Source of the DNA: Nocardioidaceae bacterium
GTDB taxonomy: Bacteria > Actinomycetota > Actinomycetes > Propionibacteriales > Nocardioidaceae
Assembly (NCBI GenBank): GCA_025965395.1
Contig: JAOPXA010000238.1
Span: 1 to 9,100, forward strand
DNA length: 9,100 nucleotides
Direction: 5' to 3'
Shown one piece after another: positions 1 through 8,337 of this stretch. Numbering within the stretch: the stretch's first letter is position 1; the number at the start of each line of letters is the position of its first letter. The notes beneath the pieces were generated by a model, which saw only the letters and a list, made by a program, of their open reading frames with translations, was not told the origin of the DNA and did no database searches. The translations under genes and the position numbers were made by a program.

Positions 1-936
1 TCCATGGAGATCCGGCGAGAAGTTGCCGACGCGCGTTCGGCGTCCAGGTCTGGCCAAGTCCAGCGCGACATCCCGAAGACTTCGTCCCGCATGCCATCCT
101 CGCGAGTCTTTTCCGATGTGATCACGGCGCCAGGGTTTGAGGGATCCGGGTTGAGCCTGCCGTACTTGATGGCACCATCGAACTCACCGAGATGACGGAA
201 ATCCTCCCACGCGAAGTCCGAGCGTCCCACCAGCAAGCCGCTTGAGCGGCGCACCTCGAACTGCAACGTCGGCCGGGGAATCGCGTGCTTCCAGAACATG
301 TGAAGCGAACGTGCTTCTCCCGGACTCTCGACTCGACCGTCTGCCAAGTGGTACGCGATGTTCGCGTGCCTCGCGCCTTGCCACCGTCGGAACATACCTG
401 CGTGTTCGATCAGTTCAGCCTGCTGAAAGTGGTCGTTGTGCATAGCTGAGCTTGCTAGGACTACACCCGACTCGATGCTCGAAGCCATCGCTGACTCGAT
501 CACACATCGCAACGGCCGCATCACAAAGCGACCACCCGCCTCGACCACGTCCTCCGGGGTGACGATGCGACCGACGTGATGGACAACTCCGTACTCACAC
601 CGGCCGGCACCTCCGTCGAGCCTGGTGACATGCACGAGCGTTGGGTCCAGCCCGTACGTGTCGATGGCCCATACCGCTGCTGCTGAAGAATGACTCAGGG
701 CCACCGCCGGGCCCAGCGCATCGGCGACCGCATACGCGTGGACGAGGTGGCGTTGGCGAGCGTCAAGGAGCTTCCAGTCTTCGGCGAACGCGTACACGCC
801 GCGCCGGAGCCGAACGATCAGCCTGCTCCGAAGTGCAGCACGAAATGTCGCGGTCGCTGTTTCCGCATGCGATTGCGTCGGCGCGACGAAAGTAGCCTCC
901 CGTGCGCACCGCTAAGGCTTGAAGGGAGTTGTCCAT
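1..936 (-). pseudogene. AbiEi/DUF559-like protein gene, frameshifted near the N-terminus, 3' end outside window
   Basis: Translating the minus strand from ATG 936 gives MDNSLQALAVRTGGYFRRAD and on to about residue 31 (..SDRDI), then the frame meets a stop at 763-765. From 842 down to 3 the +1 frame is open for 280 codons and continues the same family without a gap: RLRRGVYAFAEDW, then VALSHSSAA, HVTRLDGGAGR, VVHHVGR, then a C-terminal nuclease-like block with GRSDFAWEDF, GEFDGAIKYG, EKTRED and SRWTWPDLD. This matches solitary actinobacterial proteins of about 300 residues that pair an AbiEi-type N-terminal winged-helix domain with a DUF559/Vsr-like C-terminal domain. The second frame has no ATG, GTG or TTG between its upstream stop and the junction, so the two pieces are best read as one gene split by one extra base, perhaps in the AAA at 843-845. 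A shortened product from GTG 797 is possible. No partner toxin gene is visible. The family's function is unsettled; a sequencing error could also explain the shift. Confidence 0.8.
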
Positions 937-948
937 TTCACGAACATA
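937..948 (-). promoter_or_regulatory. Possible leaderless promoter (-10 box) of the AbiEi-like gene
   Basis: Read on the minus strand, TATGTT (948-943) fits the TANNNT -10 pattern and is followed by six bases (CGTGAA) and then ATG at 936-934. That spacing would place the transcription start on the A of the ATG, the usual arrangement of actinobacterial leaderless mRNAs. No Shine-Dalgarno sequence precedes the ATG, which agrees. I see no good -35 box. Confidence 0.4.
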
Positions 949-1046
949 GGCACCGGCGCACGCAGATTGGGCGGCTGCGGGACGCGACCTGTTGAAAAGG
1001 GCCTCAGCGTTCGCATCAGTGGAGAACTCCAACGCCTATGGGGTTC

Positions 1047-1086
1047 TTGGCTCATCCCATGGGTTGCAACCCATGGGATGGGTCAA
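1047..1086. repeat. Perfect 28-bp palindrome in the divergent intergenic region, extendable to a 40-nt hairpin
   Basis: Positions 1053-1080 are identical to their own reverse complement: the arm CATCCCATGGGTTG is followed by CAACCCATGGGATG. As RNA the pairing extends to 1047-1086 with two G-U wobbles. The core CCCATGGG occurs twice in it (1056-1063 and 1070-1077). It lies about 105 bp from the start of the AbiEi-like gene and about 70 bp upstream of the candidate infC promoter. It could be an operator for a dimeric regulator, a transcription barrier between divergent units, or a dispersed repeat. No T-run follows on either strand. Confidence 0.9.
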
Positions 1087-1088
1087 CG

Positions 1089-1106
1089 TCCCATGGCCTC
1101 ATGGGA
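1089..1106. repeat. Second inverted repeat beside the palindrome
   Basis: TCCCATG (1089-1095), a four-base spacer GCCT, then CATGGGA (1100-1106) form a perfect 7-bp inverted repeat. It reuses the CCATGG core of the 28-bp palindrome three bases upstream, so the tract 1053-1106 holds four CCCATG/CATGGG half-motifs. This would suit clustered binding sites for one protein, which is an inference. Confidence 0.75.
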
Positions 1107-1127
1107 AACCGACGCGGGGGAGGGGAT

Positions 1128-1157
1128 TTCGCTAGAACGACACTTTCGCGGTATGGT
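1128..1157 (+). promoter_or_regulatory. Candidate infC operon promoter
   Basis: TATGGT at 1152-1157 fits the TANNNT -10 pattern. TTCGCT at 1128-1133, 18 bases upstream, is a weak -35 match. A start near 1164 would give a leader of roughly 215 nt before infC and would include all the hairpins listed below. This rests on a weak consensus only; other TAT-containing hexamers lie nearby, for example TATGTG at 1210-1215. Confidence 0.3.
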
Positions 1158-1163
1158 TGTCGG

Positions 1164-1378
1164 CGAAGTGGAGGTCACCTCCCACCTGCTTGGTTCTCGG
1201 ACCTTGGGGTATGTGATCGGCAGACGTTGTGCCGATCGTACGTCGTGCTTGCACGCATGCGTCCTGACGTGTGGGTGGAATATGTCGTAGGTGGCTTCCG
1301 TTTTAAATGGGAGCCATTTTTTGCGTTCCGGCACCGAATGGCCTCCCTCACCACACTCATGCGACCCCAGGAGGACCC
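1164..1378 (+). promoter_or_regulatory. Probable structured 5' leader of infC
   Basis: Ordered RNA structure can be read here. A small hairpin GGAGG-TCA-CCTCC lies at 1170-1182. A perfect 8-bp stem, GATCGGCA (1215-1222) with TGCCGATC (1230-1237), has a 7-nt loop. Its loop contains GACGT (1223-1227), which could instead pair with ACGTC (1240-1244), giving a mutually exclusive fold. The terminator-like hairpin follows at 1292-1316. CCTCC (1342-1346) could also pair with the infC Shine-Dalgarno at 1370-1374. Leaders of the infC-rpmI-rplT operon are known regulatory targets in other bacteria, such as L20 binding in Firmicutes and gamma-proteobacteria; whether this one responds to L20 or anything else is unknown. 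The 5' boundary depends on the uncertain promoter. Confidence 0.5.
1292..1322 (+). terminator. Intrinsic terminator-like hairpin in the infC leader (putative attenuator)
   Basis: TGGCTTCC (1292-1299) pairs with GGGAGCCA (1309-1316) as an 8-bp stem with one U-G pair and a 9-nt loop. Six T residues follow directly at 1317-1322. This is a standard Rho-independent terminator shape. It lies 56 bases before the probable infC start, with no complete plus-strand gene upstream that it would obviously end. The simplest reading is premature termination control of the infC operon. Confidence 0.65.
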
Positions 1379-1381
1379 ATC
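1369..1381 (+). promoter_or_regulatory. infC Shine-Dalgarno and non-AUG (ATC) start
   Basis: AGGAGG at 1369-1374 is followed by four bases and ATC at 1379-1381, in frame with IF-3 exactly where the family's conserved N-terminus ([16 protein letters not shown]) begins. The nearest in-frame ATG, 1307, lies in the loop/3' arm of the terminator hairpin with no Shine-Dalgarno. In-frame TTG 1391 is 16 bases from the SD. pheT in this window also uses a 4-base GGAGG-to-start spacing. Rare AUU/AUC starts are a known conserved feature of infC, which lets IF-3 repress its own translation. Confidence 0.75.
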
Positions 1382-2068
1382 ACCACAGATTTGCGCGTCA
1401 ACGAGCGGATTCGTGTACCTGAAGTACGGCTTGTCGGCCCCAACGGCGAACAAGTTGGCATCGTTCGGATTGAAGATGCACTGCGATTGGCCGAAGAGGC
1501 AGATCTCGACCTGGTCGAGGTAGCCGCCACAGCTAAGCCGCCAGTGTGTCGCTTGATGGACTACGGCAAGTACAAGTACGAAGCCGCTCAAAAAGAACGT
1601 GAATCTCGGCGCAATCAGACGAACACCGTCATCAAAGAGATGAAGTTGCGTCCGAAGATTGATGCCCATGACTACGCCACCAAGAAGGGCCATGTTGTTC
1701 GGTTCCTCAAGGCCGGCGACAAGGTCAAGATCACCATCATGTTCCGCGGCCGTGAGCAGTACCGTCCAGAACTCGGCTACCGGTTGCTGCAGCGTTTGGC
1801 GGCCGATGTGGAGGATCTCGGTTTCATCGAGTCCAACGCACGCCAGGACGGACGCAACATGACGATGGTTTTGGGTCCGCACAAGAGGAAGTCCGAAGCA
1901 CAGGCTGAGGTCAAGGCCGCAAAGGTCGAAGCCGCAGCAGTCCTAGAAGCAGAGCGTCAAGCCGATCGAGATTTCGAGAAGGCCCAGCGCGAAGAACATA
2001 CGAAGACCGCGACACCGAAGAAGCCGCGGCGTCGTTCCGAGAACATCGACCCAGACATGGAGGCATAA
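1379..2068 (+). CDS. infC: Translation initiation factor IF-3
   Basis: IF-3 binds the 30S subunit, prevents early joining with 50S and checks the initiator tRNA-start codon match. Read from ATC 1379 the product is 229 aa. The N-terminal domain is seen in [20 protein letters not shown] (residues 10-29) and [15 protein letters not shown] (54-68). The linker and C-terminal domain follow with [18 protein letters not shown] (78-95), [20 protein letters not shown] (102-121) and [12 protein letters not shown] (122-133), ending near GPHKR at 170. Residues 171-229 are an Ala/Glu/Lys-rich charged tail absent from the 180-aa E. coli protein; such tails are usual in actinobacteria. It is the first gene of a cluster with rpmI one base downstream. 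Its leader carries an attenuator-like hairpin, and the ATC start suggests autoregulation. An upstream ATG at 1307 would add 24 residues that do not resemble IF-3. Confidence 0.97.
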   Translation: MTTDLRVNERIRVPEVRLVGPNGEQVGIVRIEDALRLAEEADLDLVEVAATAKPPVCRLMDYGKYKYEAAQKERESRRNQTNTVIKEMKLRPKIDAHDYATKKGHVVRFLKAGDKVKITIMFRGREQYRPELGYRLLQRLAADVEDLGFIESNARQDGRNMTMVLGPHKRKSEAQAEVKAAKVEAAAVLEAERQADRDFEKAQREEHTKTATPKKPRRRSENIDPDMEA

Positions 2069-2069
2069 C

Positions 2070-2264
2070 ATGCCGAAGTTCAAGCCCCACTCGGGCATGA
2101 AGAAGCGCATCAAGATCACCGGCACAGGAAAGCTGCGTCGTGAGCAGGCCAACCGCCGCCACCTTCTTGAGTACAAGTCGTCGACTCGCACCCGTCGCCT
2201 CGAAGGTACGACCGAGGTCGCCAAGTCCGACATCAAGCGCGTCAAGAAGATGCTCGGCCTGTAA
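2070..2264 (+). CDS. rpmI: 50S ribosomal protein L35 (bL35)
   Basis: The product is 64 aa, full length for bL35, a small basic protein of the large subunit. The family signature is present: [20 protein letters not shown] at the N-terminus, then [16 protein letters not shown] and a basic C-terminus ending KKMLGL. The ATG lies one base after the infC stop, and its Shine-Dalgarno GGAGG (2059-2063) sits inside the last infC codons, so translation is probably coupled to IF-3. Infc-rpmI-rplT is the near-universal order of this ribosomal cluster. A 49-base gap follows before rplT; it is T-rich (for example GTTTTTG near 2286) but has no stem before the T-run, so I do not call a terminator. Confidence 0.97.
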   Translation: MPKFKPHSGMKKRIKITGTGKLRREQANRRHLLEYKSSTRTRRLEGTTEVAKSDIKRVKKMLGL

Positions 2265-2313
2265 GTCTTCCGCTTTTCCATCCCCGTTTTTGATCTAGCA
2301 AGGAGAACCACCC

Positions 2314-2706
2314 ATGGCACGCGTCAAGCGGTCTGTCAACGCACAGAAGAAGCGTAGAGAAACACTCGAGAGGGCTGCGGGCTACCGCGGTCAGCGCTCG
2401 CGCCTTTACCGTAAGGCCAAGGAGCAGGTCACTCACTCCCTCGTCTACAACTACCGCGACCGCAAGGCGCGCAAGGGCGACTTCCGCAAGCTCTGGATCC
2501 AGCGCATCAACGCTGCCGTCCGCCAGTACGACCTGACCTACAACCGCTTCATCCAGGGCCTCAAGGCCTCTGGCCTCGAAGTCGACCGCAAGGTGCTTGC
2601 TGACCTTGCTGTCAACGACCCCGCAGCGTTCAAGGTCATCGTCGACCTCGCGAAGGCCAACATCCCGGCCGACGTCAACGCGCCGAAGGATCAAGCCGCG
2701 GTCTAA
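2314..2706 (+). CDS. rplT: 50S ribosomal protein L20 (bL20)
   Basis: bL20 is an early-assembly 23S rRNA-binding protein of the large subunit. In several bacteria it represses its own infC-rpmI-rplT operon by binding leader RNA. The 130-aa product begins [20 protein letters not shown] and contains [19 protein letters not shown] (residues 21-39) and the rRNA-contacting stretch [20 protein letters not shown] (45-64). The globular C-terminal part has [18 protein letters not shown] (67-84) and [14 protein letters not shown]. Length is slightly above the usual 115-120 aa because of an Ala/Lys/Asp-rich C-terminal tail. A good Shine-Dalgarno AAGGAG (2300-2305) lies 8 bases before the ATG. The methyltransferase gene starts 18 bases after the stop. 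Confidence 0.98.
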   Translation: MARVKRSVNAQKKRRETLERAAGYRGQRSRLYRKAKEQVTHSLVYNYRDRKARKGDFRKLWIQRINAAVRQYDLTYNRFIQGLKASGLEVDRKVLADLAVNDPAAFKVIVDLAKANIPADVNAPKDQAAV

Positions 2707-2724
2707 CGCCCGGTCAAACGCAAC

Positions 2725-3543
2725 GTGGCGAGTCCCGAGCAGTTCACCGTCCGTTCTGGACGCGTGAAACACGCTCGGCGGCTCGCCACTCGCGCGTTCC
2801 GCTCCAAGACGCGGGAGTTCATCGCCGAAGGCCCTCAAGCCGTACGTGAAGCGCTCACCACCGAGGGTGCGGCGCTCGAGGTTTTCGCGACGCAGGACGC
2901 CACCGACCAACACCGCGCGATGTATGAACGCGCCCGGGCGACTGAGGTCGCCTGGCACGTCGTCGAGGCCGACGTGGTCGCGGAGATCTGTGACACTGTC
3001 CAGCCGCAGGGCTTGGTGGCCCGATGCGCCTTCGTCGACATCGAGATCGAAGCGTTGCTTGCGAAGCCGCTTTCGTTCGTGTTGGTGTGCGCAGACATCC
3101 GCGATCCGGGCAACGCGGGCGCCGTCATCCGCTGCGCTGATGCCGCCGGAGCCGAAGCGGTGATCCTGGCCGGCGACAGCGTCGATGCCTTCAACCCGAA
3201 GGCGGTGCGGGCGAGTGTGGGCAGCGTTTTCCACGTGCCGATCGTCATGGACCACCGGCCTGTGGCCGAGCTCCTGGTCGATCTATCGGCTGCGGGCCTC
3301 GCGGTCCTCGCGGCAGATGGTGCTGGCGACACCGAGCTTTTCGCCGCAGATCTCGACCTGTCCGCCCCCACCGCATGGCTGATGGGCAACGAGGCCTGGG
3401 GCATACCGGCCGCAACCCGCGCGCTCGCCGACAAGGTCGTAGCCGTGCCCATCTACGGCCAAGCTGAGAGCCTCAACCTCGCCACCGCCGCGGCCGTATG
3501 CCTGTACGCCACGGCGCGTGCCCGCCATACGCCGCATGCATGA
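2725..3543 (+). CDS. SpoU/TrmH-family RNA 2'-O-methyltransferase (TsnR-like)
   Basis: SPOUT-class enzyme predicted to transfer a methyl group from S-adenosylmethionine to a ribose 2'-OH, most likely in 23S rRNA given its place after rplT. The 272-aa product has an N-terminal SpoU substrate-binding domain (FIAEGPQAVREAL, residues 32-44). The knotted catalytic domain shows motif 1 at ADIRDPGNAGAVIRCADAAG (123-142; N130, R136), motif 2 at WLMGNEAWGI (218-227; E223) and motif 3 at VPIYGQAESLNLATAAAV (241-258; S249-N251). All expected catalytic positions are present. The start is GTG 2725, 18 bases after rplT; I see no clear Shine-Dalgarno, so translation may be coupled to rplT. An equivalent gene (tsnR) occupies this position in mycobacteria, as I recall. 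The exact target nucleotide cannot be told from sequence. Confidence 0.92.
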   Translation: MASPEQFTVRSGRVKHARRLATRAFRSKTREFIAEGPQAVREALTTEGAALEVFATQDATDQHRAMYERARATEVAWHVVEADVVAEICDTVQPQGLVARCAFVDIEIEALLAKPLSFVLVCADIRDPGNAGAVIRCADAAGAEAVILAGDSVDAFNPKAVRASVGSVFHVPIVMDHRPVAELLVDLSAAGLAVLAADGAGDTELFAADLDLSAPTAWLMGNEAWGIPAATRALADKVVAVPIYGQAESLNLATAAAVCLYATARARHTPHA

Positions 3544-3545
3544 AC

Positions 3546-3557
3546 TAGATTTTGGGT
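3546..3557 (+). promoter_or_regulatory. Possible leaderless promoter (-10 box) of the sensor kinase gene
   Basis: TAGATT (3546-3551) fits TANNNT and is followed by exactly six bases before ATG 3558, so transcription could start on the A of the start codon. It begins three bases after the stop of the methyltransferase gene, and no Shine-Dalgarno sequence is present, as expected for a leaderless mRNA. No -35 box is recognisable. It would let the kinase be expressed apart from the ribosomal genes. Confidence 0.45.
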
Positions 3558-5757
<2,200 letters not shown>

Positions 5758-5758
<1 letters not shown>

Positions 5759-8241
5759 TGCGCGTACCCATCGCATGGCTCCGCGAGTATGTGGCGTTGC
5801 CGGAATCTGTCTCAGCCGTCGACTTGGCGGCCAAGCTGACTGCGTACGACCTCAAGCTCGAAGAGATCGATTCGGTCGGAGCCGGGATCGAAGGCCCGAT
5901 CGTGGTCGGTCGCGTCGTCTCTGCCGACAAGGAACCGCAGTCCAACGGCAAGACAATCAATTGGTGCCAAGTCGACGTCGGTCCCGAGCACAACGTCGGT
6001 GGCGAGCCGCGTGGCATCGTGTGCGGGGCGCACAACTTCGTCGCCGGTGACCTCGTCGTGGTCTCGCTGCCGGGTGCTGTCCTGCCGGGTGATTTCGCGA
6101 TCGCGGCGCGCAAGACATACGGACACATCTCGGACGGCATGATCTGCTCCGGCGCGGAGCTGGGCATTGCAGGCGATCCGGCCGGGATCATCGTCATCGA
6201 ACCGACTGAGGCGAGCGTCGGCGACGACGCGATCGAGTTGCTCGGTCTGCGCGCTGAGGTTCTTGACCTCGAGGTCAACCCTGACCGCGCGTATGCGTTG
6301 TCGCTCCGCGGGGTCGCGCGTGACACGGCGCTCGCATTCGGCGTCGCGTTCAGCGATCCGGCCGCGATCGAGGCGCCGCGTGGGGGAGAGGCCTACCCCG
6401 TCGTGGTCGAAGACGCCGTTGCCTGCCCGGTGTTCACGGCACGCGTCGTCACAGGATTCGACTCCTCGCGTCCAACGCCGAGCTGGATGGCGCGCCGGAT
6501 CGAGCTTGCGGGCATGCGGTCGATCTCGCTTGCGGTCGACATCACCAACTACGTCATGCTCGAGCTGGGTCAGCCGATCCACGGCTATGACCGGGCCACT
6601 CTGCAGGGCCCGATCGTGGTGCGCAAGGCCGTCGAGGGCGAGAAGATCACCACCCTCGACGACGTCACACGCACGCTGACCGCCGCCGATCTGCTGATCA
6701 CCGACGATTCCGGGCCTATCGGCTTGGCGGCCGTCATGGGCGGACAACATACCGAGCTCACCGCGACGACCACCGACATCGTGATCGAGGCTGCGCACTT
6801 CGACCCGCCCATGGTTGCGCGCACTGCTCGTCTCATGAAGCTTCCCTCCGAGGCTTCCAAGCGCTTCGAACGCGGCGTAGATCCCGAGCTGCCGGCGATT
6901 GCCACGCAGCGCGCCGCCGAGCTGTTCGCCGCTTACGGCGGAGCCACGATCCAGGACGGGCTCACGTACGTCGGCGAAGCCCCTGCTCCAGCCACGATCA
7001 CGATTGCGGCCGACCTGCCCGCGAAGGTCACCGGCATCGCCATAGACACGGCGACATCTATCTCAGCACTGGAAGCCAATGGCTGCTCGGTGCGGGTCGA
7101 GGGTGACCATCTGGTCGTAACGCCGCCGACCTGGCGCCCCGATCTCACCGACCCCTACGACCTGGCCGAAGAGGTCCTCCGCGTCGTGGGCTACGACCAA
7201 GTGCCCTCCGTGCTGCCTCCTGCGCCGGCCGGTCGAGGCCTGACGAAGGCGCAACGACTGCGCCGCAGGGTCGGCATGGTGCTCGCTGGAGCGGGTCTGA
7301 TCGAGGTGAAGACGTTCCCGTTTGCCGGACCGATCGACATGGACAAGCTGGGGCTGCCAGCAGACGACGCGCGTCGCCGTCAGGTGCTGCTGGAGAACCC
7401 GCTGTCCGCCGAAGAGCCGGGCATGACGACGACCTTGCTGCCTGCTCTTCTCAAAACGTTGGTCCTCAACATCGGACGCGGTCACTCCGACGTGGCAATC
7501 TTCGAGACTGGACGCGTCTTCCTACCCAAGGATGGTGCGCTCGAAGCGCCGATCTACGGCGTGGATTCACGTCCGACATCCGCTCAGCTTGCCGCGCTCG
7601 AGGCCGCCCTTCCTGCCCAACCGCAGCGTGTCGGCATTGTCATGGCGGGTGAACGGGTGCATTCGGGATGGTGGGGCAAGGGCCGTGCCGTGTCGTGGGC
7701 AGACGCGATCGCTGCGGTCCTCGAGGTCGCCCGTGCGCTCCACGTGCCAGTCGAGGTCGAAGCCATCGCCTACGCGCCGTGGCACCCCGGGCGATGCGCT
7801 CAATTCGTGCTGGACGGGACGATCATCGGACATGCGGGCGAGCTTCATCCTCGCGTCGTCAAGTCGTACGGTCTTCCCGCGCGCACGGTTGCCGCCGAGT
7901 TTGACCTTGATGCGCTGATCGCTGCGGCGCCAGACCTTGGTGACGCGCCTTCGTTCTCGACCTTCCCTGTTGCCAAGGAAGATGTCGCGCTTGTGGTCGA
8001 TGCGGACATCACGGCTGAGAGCGTCGCACGTGCCTTGCAGGGTGCAAGTGACCTGATCGAATCGGTACGGCTCTTCGATGTCTACACCGGAGACCAGGTG
8101 CCGACCGGCGCCAAGTCGCTCGCCTTCGCGTTGCGCTTGCGGGCTCCGGATCGCACCCTGACCGACGACGAGATCAAGACCGCCCGAGACGCGGCCGTCG
8201 CCGCAGCGCATACAGCCACCGGCGCCACCCAGCGCACCTAA
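5758..8241 (+). CDS. pheT: Phenylalanine-tRNA ligase beta subunit
   Basis: Partner of PheS that binds tRNA-Phe and edits mischarged Tyr-tRNA-Phe. The 827-aa product has the full domain order: an N-terminal helix (MRVPIAWLREYV), an OB-fold tRNA-binding domain (about 40-150; GIVCGAHNFVAGDLVVVSLPG, GMICSGAELG), the B3/4 editing domain (about 210-400), B5 (about 410-480; TPPTWRPDLTDPYDLAEEVL), a catalytic-like core, and the C-terminal FDX-ACB anticodon-binding domain (about 730-822; FPVAKEDVALVVD, SVRLFDVYTG). Editing-site landmarks are present: GQPIHGYD (H275), MGG (from 327) and IEAAHFDP (E344), so editing is probably retained. The start ATG shares its A with the pheS TGA stop, and GGAGG (5749-5753) is 4 bases upstream, so the subunits should be made in step. 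A long hairpin follows the stop. Confidence 0.98.
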
Positions 8242-8254
8242 CCCCGAACTCCGC

Positions 8255-8312
8255 TGAGAGTGACGTTTTGGTCGCGACACGCCTCGCGTGTCGAGCCAAA
8301 ACGTCACTCTCA
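8255..8312. terminator. Long hairpin between convergent pheT and glycosyltransferase genes (probable bidirectional terminator)
   Basis: TGAGAGTGACGTTTTGG (8255-8271) pairs perfectly over 17 bp with CCAAAACGTCACTCTCA (8296-8312). Inside, CGACACG (8275-8281) pairs with CGTGTCG (8287-8293) around a 5-base loop, so almost the whole element folds into one long stem. It begins 13 bases after the pheT stop and ends 25 bases before the stop of the opposite gene, the right place for a shared terminator. Neither side has a U-tract, so termination would be of the U-less type proposed for actinobacteria, or Rho-assisted. The perfect arms would also suit a dispersed palindromic repeat. Confidence 0.75.
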
Positions 8313-8337
8313 ACGGAAGGTAGGCGGAGGGCGGGTG

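Noticed and set aside
763..1032. Minus-strand 89-aa ORF from TTG 1032 as a separate gene
   Set aside because: Only its residues 33-63 (MDNS..SDRDI) look like a protein family. They form the N-terminus of the frameshifted AbiEi-like gene, whose start is better placed at ATG 936; the rest is out-of-frame reading.
641..1290. Plus-strand ORFs at 641-895, 690-995 and 919-1290
   Set aside because: Arg/Pro-rich chance frames. The first two lie opposite the AbiEi-like gene, and the third runs through the palindrome and leader hairpins; no family resemblance.
1307..1378. ATG 1307 as the infC start
   Set aside because: It lies inside the terminator hairpin, lacks a Shine-Dalgarno, and encodes 24 residues unlike IF-3; ATC 1379 has a strong SD.
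1175..1882. Minus-strand 235-aa ORF opposite infC and its leader
   Set aside because: It is the antisense shadow of infC, with no recognisable family or start signals.
2281..2299. Terminator between rpmI and rplT (GTTTTTG run)
   Set aside because: No stem precedes the T-run, and rplT is normally co-transcribed with rpmI.
2242..3255. Minus-strand 337-aa ORF opposite rplT and the methyltransferase
   Set aside because: It is antisense to two confidently identified genes. Its length reflects high GC content, and the residue pattern is the usual Asp/Arg/Val-rich antisense composition.
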